A stretch of 64,000 bases of DNA from Bactericera cockerelli (taxonomy: Eukaryota > Arthropoda > Insecta > Hemiptera > Triozidae): assembly GCA_024516035.1 (NCBI GenBank), contig CM044967.1:21573948-21637947 (forward strand), in the 5' to 3' direction. The notes beneath the pieces were generated by a model. The model did no database searches, was not told the DNA's origin, and saw only the letters and a list, made by a program, of their open reading frames with translations. A program made the position numbers and the translations under genes. Below are positions 33,101 to 44,640 of this stretch, piece by piece; position 1 is the stretch's first letter, and each line of letters opens with the position of its first letter.

Positions 33101-33588
33101 CCGTACTCATGATTTCCTGGAAAACCTTTTTGTAGCAAATCTTTGACAGGTTTAAATTTTTGTTCTAAAATGCTAAACATGGTTATTTTCTCATCTTCAT
33201 TTGGGAAGTACGCTTATTGGAATGCCACGTCCATTGTTAACATTTTCACAACTTGTGTTGTAGTTTTATTATAGGTACATAAAATGATATGATAGTTAAA
33301 ATGGTACAAAGTTACAGTAAACAGGGTAATTTTGAATGTCAAACTTAGATGACACATTAAAAATCAAAAAAATGCCTGTAAAAAACGTTCATTCCTTCAC
33401 ATTAAAAGAACCATTTCATTTAACAAAAGTTGATACAATTTTATATAATGATTTTTACTTTTCTTATCCTATAATAAGGAAAGTATTTTATTCGTCGAAA
33501 ATTTGACCTATCCAGCTTTTTTTCTTCGTGTACCGATTTACCTAAAGTAGAATTTTCATGAGATATTTTTTCTGCTCTTCTGTTTCAG
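30186..33588. other. long AT-rich stretch, no exon recognised
   Basis: This is upstream of the zinc-finger exon and may be intron or intergenic DNA. 31910-31950 holds a reversed fragment of repeat E (CAGAAAAGTGAGAAGTT). 33461-33485 is a palindrome, CTTTTCTTATCCTATAATAA GGAAAG, also seen at 28268. 32105-32400 resembles a reversed A/T-rich LINE tail. Earlier exons of the zinc-finger gene could lie here or further upstream, but I could not identify any. Confidence 0.4.
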
Positions 33589-34827
33589 AACATGAGAATG
33601 AGCATTCATCAGAGCACCTACGGTAACATGTCCCCATCAGCTCCCCTTAACAACAATTCCTCCCCGCTATGTCCTACCACTGACATCACGTCAAAACCTG
33701 TCAAGATGAAGCGATGTTTCGATGTGGCGTTTCTTATGAAACCTGATGATCTTTCAAAGAAGAGACAAAAGTTTGAACTAAAACAACACTTGCAATATCT
33801 CAAGTCCGGGAATGTGCTATCTCGATATTCACTATCCATTGAGAACTCGCTGGAAAGCAACGGGGAAATTGTTAACGGTGTGAGTCCGCGCAGTGAGAAG
33901 GAAGAGGACAGTTCAGTGGTGAAGAGAGAGAGAGAGGCGGCGCCGCTGGACGAGCAGTACTTTGACTACTCCCCCTCCCCCTCTGAACTACCCAGCTTCA
34001 CTCGCAGCGCCTTCACCAAGTTCGACGCCACCTCGAGTGGACTAGAAGTCCCCTCTGTGTTGAGGTCTCCCTCATCTATCTCCACGCTGTCTGGTGGTGT
34101 CTCGCCTGACTCGCGGGAAGATAGCCTCAGCCCACCCCTATATCTCAAAAACAAAAGTAGATCACCCATACAATTCATGCATCTGCCAAAACCGATGCAG
34201 TTCTACAACCCTATTCAAACCAACACAGCTCTTCCTTACTTTGGAAATTCTTTACCTAATCCATATGTTACTCCTTATATGGTGACTGAGAAAGATAATT
34301 TGACAGAAGAGAATTTAATAAGTGATGCTAGGAAGAATAGTTCAAGTAAAAGTCCAATCCAGGACTCTGACAAAGTCAAGTTGAAATCTCCCTCAGAATA
34401 CCTCATGTTCCCCGGGAACAGCCCCTCCCCCTACCCTACCTGTCCCTTCCCTCCCTCCGCCGCTGTTCCACTCTTGACAAGCGCGAGAAGTGTAAGGGCT
34501 TCTCTCCTGCCGTCGTCCCTTGCAGCTCTTACCTTACCAGCGCAGAATGTGTGTGCAAAGTGCAATGTTAGTTTTAGAATGACCTCCGACCTAGTATATC
34601 ATATGCGATCCCACCATAAAGCCGACAGTATTGTGCAACAGAACAACAAACGCAGGAAAGATCTGGACAAATTGAAATGTCCGGTGTGTAATGAGAGCTT
34701 CCGAGAGCGACATCACTTAACGAGGCATATGACTGCTCATCAAGACAAAGATGGAGACGATACCAATGAAGAAGTCTTAGACACAACAAGAAGAAAACAT
34801 ACTGTGACCCATGGTAACGCTAAATGA
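33589..34827 (+). CDS. C2H2 zinc-finger protein, PRDM8/ZNF488-like, last exon
   Basis: Probable nuclear DNA-binding transcription regulator. The exon follows a good acceptor (TTCTGTTTCAG to 33588) and the frame is open from its first base, so the Met at 33592 may be internal and upstream exons are likely. From that Met there are 411 codons. Zinc finger 1 has C321, C324, H337 and H341/H342 with FRMTSDLVYHMRSHH. A basic linker (KRRK at 353-356) follows. Zinc finger 2 has C363, C366, H379 and H383 with CNESFRERHHLTRHM. Both fingers closely resemble the last two fingers of PRDM8 and ZNF488 as I know them. The N-terminal 300 residues are Ser/Pro-rich (SPSPSEL, SPSPYP) with a distinctive KMKRCFDVAFLMKPDD block at residues 38-53. 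No PR/SET domain is seen. It ends 28 residues after the last histidine. Coding GC is well above the flanks. Family call fairly sure, orthology not. Confidence 0.85.
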   Translation, partial: NMRMSIHQSTYGNMSPSAPLNNNSSPLCPTTDITSKPVKMKRCFDVAFLMKPDDLSKKRQKFELKQHLQYLKSGNVLSRYSLSIENSLESNGEIVNGVSPRSEKEEDSSVVKREREAAPLDEQYFDYSPSPSELPSFTRSAFTKFDATSSGLEVPSVLRSPSSISTLSGGVSPDSREDSLSPPLYLKNKSRSPIQFMHLPKPMQFYNPIQTNTALPYFGNSLPNPYVTPYMVTEKDNLTEENLISDARKNSSSKSPIQDSDKVKLKSPSEYLMFPGNSPSPYPTCPFPPSAAVPLLTSARSVRASLLPSSLAALTLPAQNVCAKCNVSFRMTSDLVYHMRSHHKADSIVQQNNKRRKDLDKLKCPVCNESFRERHHLTRHMTAHQDKDGDDTNEEVLDTTRRKHTVTHGNAK

Positions 34828-35360
34828 CAAAATGTCAATCGAAGATTAAACAAGAAATCTTCGTCTGTTGAAATCAACCATTGCCCCTCACAACTTTTCA
34901 ATGGCTTCATAGACCAGTCTCTGTATATGATGACTCAAATGAGGAAATTCTGAGCATGCAAACTGGTCTAGTATCACTGACTGTCTTCAAACAAATCAAC
35001 TAAAGACATGCTTGCCACAGTAAAAATCTAGAGCCAACATGTTTTATTATTTTTAATCAATTGAAATATTGTATTCAATTGAAATATTGTAAGGCATAGG
35101 AGATACTTTTGGGGATATTTCTCTTTTCTTTAGTCAGATTAAGAGACAATCTGCAAAATAGATCAAATCGCAGTTGTTTCATGGCTGTGAAACACTTATC
35201 ATACAAGTCAATTTCTATCGAGTATGTATATAGTCCCTCATCATTACAATTCAGTGAGACAACATACAGTAGCATTGCATTGGTAAATACTATTTGCTTG
35301 TGTATGGCGATACTTAAGCCGGAATAAACAGATTAGCCAAAACTTCTAAATAAAACTTTG
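34828..35360 (+). other. probable 3' UTR of the zinc-finger gene
   Basis: It runs from the TGA at 34825 to candidate poly(A) signals AATAAA at 35323 and 35349. Another AATAAA lies near 35767 if the UTR is longer. It includes a short tandem, CAATTGAAATATTGTATT, at about 35057-35092. Confidence 0.5.
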
Positions 35361-36131
35361 AATATTGAAACTTGTGAAACACAGAAGAATTAGGGTGGTA
35401 GTGAGAATGAATTTATCAACTGTTGAGAATGAATTTATCAACTGTTACACTAATCAATTGATTTTATTCAATAACCTTAAATTCATTTATCCCATGCACA
35501 GTTGTATAGTAGTGAACCAAGAACCTTTGAAGATAGTCTAGAAACTGTAGTTGTCATCAGTTAGGTAGTACATTTAGTGACATCGTGAGTTGATGGTGGT
35601 CTCAGCTGCGGGTTCTAGGTAATTGGGTGCTTCAATCTTTTATCACCCATGTAACTAACTCTATTCCCCAATGTACTGAAAAAGTTCTATTTAGTGAGTC
35701 GTTTTTGGACGTAATTTCGATACATTATTCTTCTTTTAAAATTATACATAATTATTAAATGATAAAATAAATTTTTATTTACCTTATTTTAAAAATATGT
35801 AAAACATTAAACAGTGTCTAGCCGTATTTATTTCCTTTCTAGTTATAGCTATCTGAATTGTTCATCCATTGATAAATCACTATTCAGTTGAGAACAGAAC
35901 AAAACATGCCTTTTATAAAATCCGTTTTCTCTGTGATGAGAGGGTTGTAAGAAGAAGTTTTACAAAAGCTTTGTGTGCGGTATGAGTTTTCGGAGACAAA
36001 ACTATTTATAATCGATGTTTAAAGTTTCTAAACTTTACACACAAGAATAAAGAATATGAATAATGAGTAGTGTATTATACTTTTGTGTATTATACTTACT
36101 GAATGTTGCTATGCGTTGTTCTATTGTAATA
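35361..36131. other. downstream DNA, no gene seen
   Basis: A 22-bp tandem duplication, GAGAATGAATTTATCAACTG TT, lies at 35402-35445. Otherwise AT-rich without features. Confidence 0.5.
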
Positions 36132-36240
36132 ATAATAATAATACTCTTTAGTGGAAGGTAACCACCAGGCAAGGTAACCACTTAAAGCATTTTCTCCTAC
36201 CCTATAGTAGGAGTAATGTCACCGCTTCACTGGCAAGTAT
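36132..36240 (-). mobile_element. SINE family C, 3' fragment
   Basis: AATAATAATACTCTTTAGTG GAAGGTAACCACCAGGCAAGG matches the 3' part of the SINE at 63607. The tRNA-like head is missing. Confidence 0.6.
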
Positions 36241-37068
36241 AATTGATTTTTTTGTTAGTTATATGTATGTATGTATAAGTCAAGAATAAGACACCATCAT
36301 TAGGTATATCAATATACTAGTCGTTTTGAGACCTAACTCTCATGCAAATGATTCAATGTAAAATTTAAATTAAAAAAATATTTGTGGTTTTTTTTGCTTG
36401 ACATTATGAAATAGGTATACTTCGTACATTACGTGTATACCGGCTGTCCCTAAAAACATAGCGAACTTTTTAGCCATATATACTAGAGCTAAAATAAAGG
36501 CAGCTTTGTTCCGTAAACATGGGTGCGGAAATGGACTCTAACGTAGGTAGGACTACTTTAAGTTGGTACCAAATGTAGGGGATAAGAGAGATAGGAAGGA
36601 TCTTACCTAGTTGTGGAGTGGACTATATTGGGGGGCTGATGGAGGAGAGTGGGTGAGAAGGTGGAACGGTAATAATTCTGAAATTGTCACTCAGCGCTGA
36701 TAGAATTTTTTCTCTGGAGGAGTTTGAAAACAGTCTGAGTTAAAGCCTGGACTGACTATTTAGAAAAGAAGTTAATTTTGTCTGGCTGAAAAATGCGAGG
36801 AAATTTTTAACACCAAAAAATCGAATTCTTATCCGAGTTACTTGATATTTTCATGCAATTCCGAATCGTTCGTAGCTGTGATAATACCAAGAGTTTGAGT
36901 AGATTTTGAAAACTGAAATGTAGGTTGGTTTAAAATTACGAACAGACAAATGATTTATGTATCTGTTTGTCGAAATGAAAGTAGACCTCACTGAAACTAG
37001 ACCTCACTTTTTAGTACCAAATATGTCTTATTATAATTCTCCAACAAGGATACTTTGTCAAGTAGCTT
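36241..37068. other. intergenic, no gene seen
   Basis: CCGGCTGTCCCTAAAAACAT at 36440 looks like a transposon-type terminal motif, but no partner was found. No protein recognised. Confidence 0.35.
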
Positions 37069-37161
37069 CATAATGATATAAATGAAAAATTTAACTGGTA
37101 TTCACTTGACGTTTTAAACGTCAAGTGAAGACCAGTTAAATTTTTCACTTATATCATTATG
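37069..37161. repeat. 93-bp near-perfect hairpin
   Basis: Arms 37069-37114 and 37116-37161 pair over 46 positions with two mismatches around a one-base loop. The left arm starts CATAATGATATAAATGAAAA and the centre is GACGTTT T AAACGTC. Its compactness suggests a foldback MITE or a recently formed inverted duplication. Confidence 0.9.
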
Positions 37162-37639
37162 TCTTATTATTTCGATTTGATTTTATATTATTTTATCTAG
37201 AAAATAACTGTCCGGATTCAGATAGATCATTCTGTTATGTAGAGATTCATTAGCATTGGGGATTTGACTAAACCTTGAAGTAAACCATCTTAAGAGGATC
37301 TAAACTTTACTGTATTTGTCTTTTAAGAGAACTTGGAACATCACTCAGCAATGATTTTGATGTCAGAGATTATTGTAATAAGCTTCAGGCGGTATTTTTT
37401 CCAGACGGTATCGTAGGTAGCTGTTAGGTTGGTATAGGCTGCAGCAGATTTTGACCAAGTTGGAAGCTATTCTCTTTATGGTTAAATAATCTGAGAATCT
37501 GTTCAGTGCAGTTACGACCCTTTCAAAATCCAGCCTATTCAAGAGAGCTCTCAGCGTTAATATTTGGTCTGTTTTGCAATGATTTTGGTCTTTTTGAAGG
37601 CCAAATATGTTAAAAAAAACTTGCCACCCTTAAAAAAAG

Positions 37640-37860
37640 AGTTGTTTGAAATTCAGAAAAACGCTAAGACCCGTATTTCTTTATTTTTTGGGGATTAAGC
37701 TCTAGGCGTGCCCAGAGCGCCCCAGTCTGGGCACGAACCAACTTTAAAATCTTAAATGGAATGACATAACGTTTGGCATATTGAGATAATTTCATTGCAT
37801 CAAATTTTAGTGAGCTACGATTCACTCTTCACGAGATACAGGGTAGAAAGTGTGAAAATG
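37640..37860. mobile_element. decayed half copy of the palindromic MITE
   Basis: AAACGCTAAGACCCGTATTT, CAACTTTAAAATCTTAAATG GAATG, TTAGTGAGCTACGATTCACT and ACGAGATACAGGGT follow the order of the 20647 element's left arm, at lower identity. The other arm is not visible. Confidence 0.6.
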
Positions 37861-40127
37861 GACTCGACTAGATTGTCCCTTAAAACTTGAAGAAAAAAAA
37901 ATAAATTGAATTTATTGGATGTTTGTAAGAGCGGTAAAAAGGGTTAAATCAAAAATGATCATAGTAAAAGATACTCGTTTTAACCGACTATTTCATTACT
38001 GTTCTCAAAATATATGATATTATATTTCAAAGGTAAAATATTTCTTCCATCTCACTACCGATATGATTCTATTTTAATTTCTGAACTTGACCTTAATCTA
38101 ACATGGAAGGGGCGACCTTGAGAAAAATGTTCGAAGTCACAATCAGTTTTCCCCCTAATTTTAAGGAAGATTGGTCAGAATATTTTTTTCGTTGAATCAA
38201 TAGTTTCTGAAGAATCGCGCTGGTTCGTTTAAAATGAAACACCCTGTATGAAAAGCTAAAGAAGATATAAATAAAATGAATTTGTACATCATGAGTCATG
38301 ACTGAGGCTACTGTCAAAAAAGTTTTCGGTTGGTATCTGTACCTGGGGATGGTATCATTGCAAAATTAAGAAGATGCAAACTACATCAACAATACTACCA
38401 TCATCATAAACACTTGAGCTATTTCTTCTTAGAGTTTGACTGTTTTCGGTTTACAGTGATTTAGTGAAACACTGGTCTTTCCCTCTTTAACGTCCTCCAA
38501 CTGGATATTAGGTGGTCTAGTCATTGTGTGGGATCCGATCCACGAATCCATGCGATTTATTGTTTACTTTACAAGTCCAGCGCCTTACCCAATGATTGGG
38601 ACTACTTGTCGTTGGCTGAGAGTCTAAATAAAACCGTACTTACCAACTTATTAGATCCCATACTTTTGACCTGAAGAGGGCAAAGTGAAAATTATCATGT
38701 GGGGTAGGTATTAAATTGTAGATACGAATAACTAGTGTGGAAATAATACATATTTTTATCTGTTAACTAAATGAAAAACTCTGGAATGTGTTTGAAACAT
38801 TTCTATTTTTTCCTTCCCAAGTGCACCGACTACATAGATAAATACCTCCTACCTCGACATTAATATTCAATCCAACATGCACACATGCAAAACAAATATA
38901 TCTCTGTTGAAAGATGAAGAAATCGCAAAATTTCCAATGTTTGAATTAAATGGAGTGAAAAACCATTGATAAGATAGCCCTGAAACAAGTTATCACCATC
39001 ATTATTATCAAATGGTATATTGTTTAACAATGTTCGAGCCATTCGCTCTTCTCTCTGAAAATATTTAACCCATCAGAAAACCACACAGGCGAGGCAATTA
39101 TTTAATTATCACTGAAAACCACAGCTTATCATGCTAATCTTTTACTCTGCCTTCCTTCCCTCCAATATATTTTACTACCTTTTGCGATGAACCTATTTTG
39201 CGTGAATTTATTTCCATTTTCAAAATAATACGACAAATAAGGCCAAGATCCGAATAACACGGGCGCATCTTTACGAAAAACAATTAACTAGCTTTATCAC
39301 AAATTTAGTTAGGTTTTACATAGAGATTAATGTTGAATTTTTCTGATAAAATAAATATTCTGATATTATACAATATTGTTGAGGTATTTCGCAAGATCCA
39401 AATACATTTATTCACATCTACAGGGATATTAAGTAATTTATAAATAAATTGATAAAGACTACTTTATCCCACGGATGCACATACTCGTACTGTATGAAAG
39501 GTTTAACGTTTTATTTCATCTGATACGAATCTAGATTTTCCAGTCAAACTTGAAACTGTAACTCATTTACAATTCACTTTTTTGAAACTTTTATGAAATT
39601 CAAATAAATTATCATAAAAAATAATTTTATAAAAGAGGTAAGTGTTATAAATTAGCAGATTAAAACTTTTGCTATCCGAGGGCAAACAGTATAGACAGAA
39701 ATCAACGATAAGAGTAAAACAAATGAGTTTGATTCCTGCCAAACCTGAAAACTGAAAAGATCCAATCTAGAGCATTCAATAAATTTGTTGAATTTTAGGG
39801 AAATGTGCATAGGTGAATTAGATGTTTTATGACTGTATTGCGGGATAAAAGGTAATTATAAGTGATAATGAAATGAAATTATTTTTAAAATCAAGTTACT
39901 AGGTTTACTTTGATAAAAAAGATAAGAAAAACATGGTTGGTAAAACACACCCTTGCTTCCAGCTACCCACATCAACCTTATTCAGCATTGATCTAACCCA
40001 TTTTTTTCTCCTCATAAAATTAGGCTCAATCTAAGATTCGGACTCATAACCTCTGAACCATGTACAATAGCCACAACCATTACACCGTAGATTTTGGTGG
40101 TACAATCAGTTGAGATTAATAATAACA
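37861..40127. other. intergenic, no gene seen
   Basis: AT-rich. 38440-38600 shows partial likeness to the repeat at 14870 (AACACTGGTCTTTCCCTCTT TAACGTC). No coding region supported. Confidence 0.45.
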
Positions 40128-40305
40128 CTCTTTAGTGCATTTTCTACCACCTAACCATCAGAGTCTTATTATCATGTGGTCAAAACTCAAATTCATGAGG
40201 AAAAATTCATGTACTGGGTGGAATTCGAACCAACGGATCCCAACGCTACCTGAATTACCAGACCAGCGCATTAACCACTTATCTACCAGTGCACGAGATT
40301 TGTAT
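40128..40305 (-). mobile_element. tRNA-derived SINE, family C
   Basis: On the - strand the head reads TGCACTGGTAGATAAGTGGT TAA and CGTTGGTTCGAATTCCACCC (box B). The body ends at AAAGAGTGTTATTATTA. Same family as 63607-63840 and the fragments at 6425 and 36132. Confidence 0.75.
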
Positions 40306-40365
40306 TAGCATCCAATGGATAGTATTAGGAAAATCATAAACTAAACCTTGTATAATTTTAAAGTA

Positions 40366-40560
40366 AGGGTTGGTTGAAAGAGATTTCCGCAGGCAATAAC
40401 CTCACCATCGGGTGGGGCATTAATTTTACTTTCTCTTTCTTCTTTTCTATTCTTGTTTAACCTTTTTCTTTTCTTCTGTAAATATATATTGTATTATACC
40501 TACTTTATAATAATTGTCTACCAGTACAAAATGAAGTTTTATATAATAATAATTTGAGCT
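40366..40560 (+). mobile_element. LINE-type 3' tail with conserved hairpin (copy 8)
   Basis: AGGGTTGGTTGAAAGAGATT TCC GCA GGCAATAACCTCACC. The inner stem has one mismatch. A pyrimidine-rich stretch and a TATAATAATAATT end follow. Confidence 0.55.
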
Positions 40561-41314
40561 ATCCATGTTGCCCAACACTTGCCTACTTCATCTCAACGGC
40601 AAGGCGATGCTTCGCCCCTATAATTCCACAACTCGTATCAAGCACACTGATTAAGCATTTACTTAAGCGGTTTAAAATAATACTCGAAAAAATCTCCCCA
40701 CATAATGGATTTAGGGTGACATAGATAATATCAAGAGTAATTTCGTCTCCAGTGTCTTTCCCCTTATTGTTTTAATCATCAGACTGTCCCAAGAGCCTGC
40801 TTTGTATGTATCTCGATTTTTGGACTTGATTTAAAAACGCAATATTTCACTCATTAAAAAGGAAGATAATGTAAAGGGTGTTAAACACTTGTTTTAATCA
40901 TTTTTACTCCGCTTTCCTCTTCCGCTTCTTGTTTCATTATTTTTACAGTTTCCTTGTTTCATTATTAAATTAAAATAATAATATCACTCACTGCAATCTT
41001 TTTCTGATTTTGAGGTTTCTTAAAATAAATATAAGTTTTGTAGGTACATCCTTATTTTCCATTCACAGGACATAATTTGGGATTAGTTTAAGTTTGAGTG
41101 CACACTAAAATAATATAGCCCAATACTTTTCAATTAATCATATAAAAATTAAGTCAAATCAATTTATTCTTTAGAATAAATGTCTGCCTGAAAAAAAAGC
41201 CCTCTCTATGCATTGAATCCTACAAGAAAGTCCTGTTTGGAAAAAACAAATTTCAAAAGCACTCAAAAAAATGTAAAATGTCTCGAGTACCTAAAATATA
41301 AATACATAATTATA
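40561..41314. other. intergenic, no gene seen
   Basis: AT-rich without recognisable features. Confidence 0.45.
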
Positions 41315-42198
41315 CAGGGTGAGCATAAAGTCTCACCCCACCCCCCGTACCTCGAGAACGGCTGAAAATACAAGAAAACACAAAAACCCGTATTCCTTAA
41401 TTTTTAGGAGGATTAAGTTTCAGCCAAAAAAAATTTGCCCACACGGCCCCAGTCAGGCTGGGCATGGACCAACTTTAAAATCTTAAATAGAATGGTATAT
41501 CTTGTGGCATATTGTTTTAAAGGTCTTATAGAGCGAAGTTTTTTGCAACAAATTTCAGTGAGTTACGACTTACCGTTCTTGAGATACAGGGTCGAAAGTC
41601 CTGCGTAATATCCATATATTTTAACCTATAACTAGTTAACCGTAAATTATAGAAAAATGAAATTTGTTGATAATAACTCCTTATGACGAGCCCTGTCAAA
41701 AAAGGTATAAATCGACATACTCTGTTAATATTAGTTTCTGGTCGGTTTCGTCAGCCAGCCGGACGAACAGTCCGAAAATTTTTAACGAAAAAACAAATCA
41801 AGTTTTAACTTGTTCGAAATTTCTTGCCATAAGGAGTTATTATCAACAAATTTCATTTTTCTGGAATTTATGGTCAACGAGTTATAGGTCAAAATATATG
41901 GATATTACGCAGGACGTCCAACCCTGTATCTCAAGAACGGTAAGTTGTAGCTCACTGAAATTTATTGTAATGAAATTCTCTTTATGAGACCTTTAAAACA
42001 ATATGCCACAAGACATACTATTCTATTTAAGATTTTAAAGTTGGTCCATGCCCAGCCTGACTGGGGCCCTGTAGGCAAATTTTTTTTGGCTAAAAATTAA
42101 TCCCCTCAAAAATTAAGGCATACGGATTTTTGCGTTTTCTTGTATTTTTAGCCATTCTCGAGATACGAGGGGTGGGGTGAGACTTTATGCTCACCCTG
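41315..42198. mobile_element. 884-bp palindromic MITE, second copy
   Basis: The ends CAGGGTGAGCATAAAGTCTC and the reverse complement are flanked by TA. It is collinear with 20647-21531 along its whole length and nearly the same size (884 against 885 bp). The arms show the same AACCGTAAATTATAGAAAAA / reverse pairing. An open frame inside (41664-41987) is a by-product and matches no protein I know. Confidence 0.9.
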
Positions 42199-43139
42199 TA
42201 TTATACATATTGCATTAGATAAATGGAAGATTCGATTTAGGAAAACACATTAAAAATTATAAAATGTGACTCAGGAGCCTCAAAAGATATCTAAATTAAC
42301 AATTCCTGTCTATATTGAAACAAAAATCTGAATGCATTGTTTTAATTAAATGGAACGAATGTTTTGAAAGGCGTTAATGTATTATTGGTCATTTAATTAA
42401 TTGATTAAATATCCCAGGTTCTAATTTTTTATCATATTATAATATTTAATTTATATTTTTATAAATTTAAAAAATATATACGAGTATATATTTAAAAAAA
42501 AAATCATTCATTTTAATTGATTAAAAAAAAATAGTCAAAAACATTTCGGTTAAATCAAATGACTCCGAATTTGGCAGTCTCCTTTTGGTATTTGGCAGTC
42601 TCCTTTTGGTAGGTCCGTACTAAGAAAGGATCCCAGCCATGGGCAAAAGCCATAATGGCAACAAAATGCCAGGTTTTAGATAGTCATTATAGTTATGCCC
42701 TGAAAATCCTGGTTTAGTCAAACCATTTTACGGGGCATTTTTACGTCAACGACTTGGAGCCTGGTAGGCACCATGTGTTGGGAGAAGAATGACGACATGT
42801 TTGTTTATACATATAAGTATGTATTTTATTCCTCCCATATATGAATAAGTAATTCTTGTAAAAAAAAGTTTAGTCAAATGAACCTACATTCTACTGATTT
42901 GAATTAGTAAGATGTACTCTCCCTGTATAAGTGTATAATGTTGATCATCTGAAGTCAGTCATTTATTAGAAATAAATAAATAAATTTTGTCAAGACATAG
43001 GTACAAGTACAGTTAATTTTTGAGGCTTTTTTGCCAGCTCTTATTGGTGAAAATCTAATGTGTTTTACACTGGTCGCATTATGAGCATTTTGATAGTAAA
43101 TCCATTCACTATTGTGACGAGCCAGCAGGGTTTAGATTA
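42199..43139. other. intergenic with small duplications
   Basis: TTTGGCAGTCTCCTTTTGGTA (21 bp) is duplicated in tandem at 42570-42611. It opens a denser patch (GATCCCAGCCATGGGC) to about 42790 that has a SINE-like texture but no box A/B. Confidence 0.45.
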
Positions 43140-43335
43140 CACCTCACTTTTCTGTTTATACTGATTAAAATAGATAGTTTAGTTGATGGCATGTATACTA
43201 AGAACTATTACCTGCTGTTAGAGAAAATAAACTCGAAACAACTGTCCAGGTATGTTCTGATATTTATGTACATCTAGTTAGTACAACTTCACACTTTTCT
43301 GTTTTTTACTGATTTACTGATACTTAGTTGACTTA
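43140..43335 (+). repeat. dispersed repeat E, about 190 bp
   Basis: CTTTTCTGTTTATACTGATT AAAATAGA, TTAGTTGATGGCAT, AGAACTATTACCTGCTG, CAGGTATGTTCTGATAT, then ACTTTTCTG again at the far end. A collinear copy is at 60117-60300, with end fragments at 31910 and 51972 in reverse. The repeated CACTTTTCTGTT motif at both ends is in direct orientation, so it could be a solo terminal-repeat-like unit. Confidence 0.65.
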
Positions 43336-44640
43336 CGAATACCAGTTTTACAACAGTGAAATGTTCAACTGTAAACCTGTGCGTAGAACAATAAATTAAA
43401 TTAATTACAACCTGCAGGAGCACATTTAATCAAACAGACTACGAAATATGACCACAGCTTCCTATCCAGCCATTGAAACAAACAAAACTTGTAATTTGTG
43501 GGAAAAAAATATAGAATTATAAAATTAAACAATAAATTAAAAATCCTACAGTAACATTGTTCGAGTACGGAAACAATGTTCAAATTTTATTTTCTATAGA
43601 CATAAAATAATTAACTCGGTGGAGAAGAGAGCACAAAGAATATGAGAACCATTTATCATTTTTGATTTGAGCGGAACACAAGTAAAAGTGGACGCGGAAA
43701 ATGTTAGGCTAATAAATAATGCATGGCTTTCCGAGAGGATTGAAAAAATACATAGAAATGTCAGCCACTCAGATGCCTCCCTAATAACTAATAAGTTCTT
43801 CAACCCAATGTCCTTTAGGGTGAGCTATTTCAGTGTTGTCAGTTTCAGCTAATACCATGTGGGCTATCACGTCGATGCCTGTCATGGTAAGCTTTGCGAT
43901 GGACATTTGACAATTTTTAGGATAATTGATTCATTTTGAAGTCCAAATGGTTGGTTGCTTCTTTCCATTTTTCCTTGTAGAAAAAAATGAGGGATACCAT
44001 TTCTTCGTGATTTTCATAAAGAAACTATGGCCCGTAGCTTATTATATAAACTGCGGGAGGAGAATATTTTTTAGATAAATTGAAAAACAGATAAATACAA
44101 GAAAATTTTCACATTAATTTTCACGTTTAATACGCTGTGAGCTACGAGTATGATTAAAATAGAATTATCGAAAGACAATAACCCGAAGATTATCATCGCA
44201 ATAATTATAGTGACATAAGCACCTGTCTTCCTGAGTTAATGTTTTCAAATGCCACAGGTCATTATAATCAATATTGTAAAACTTCTACATTGTTAACAAT
44301 AAATGCGTTCTTTATATTTCTGTTTACCATAAATCTGAGACTTTCTAGTATTCACCAAGAGTAAGGTAATTCTAATTCTAAAATGATGTTAAATCCTTTA
44401 ATGAAATTTTTTCGCAAACAAGAATTTATGTGAATTTGCAGAATATGTATTTTTTTTATAGATTCTAAGCTACGAGTATTTGCCTGCATTTATCTTTGGA
44501 CTTTAATATCATCTATGTAACGCGTAATTCATACTGTATATAATATATAAAAAATTCTCATAATAACCTCGAAAATTAAGCAGTGTGCAGTTTCTGAGTG
44601 CATGGCAGTGTGCCAGGCCAAGTTCCAGCATGCACGGCAG
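43336..44640. other. intergenic, one weak exon-like frame
   Basis: The + strand frame at 43667-43852 (SGTQVKVDAENVRLINNAWL, SERIEKIHRNVSHSDASL) has protein-like composition and meets GTGAGC after CCTTTAGG at 43819. It is not recognised and lacks a convincing acceptor. The rest is AT-rich. Confidence 0.35.

Noticed and set aside
41664..41987. 107-codon frame as a gene
   Set aside because: It lies wholly within a palindromic MITE and the collinear copy at 20647 does not keep it.
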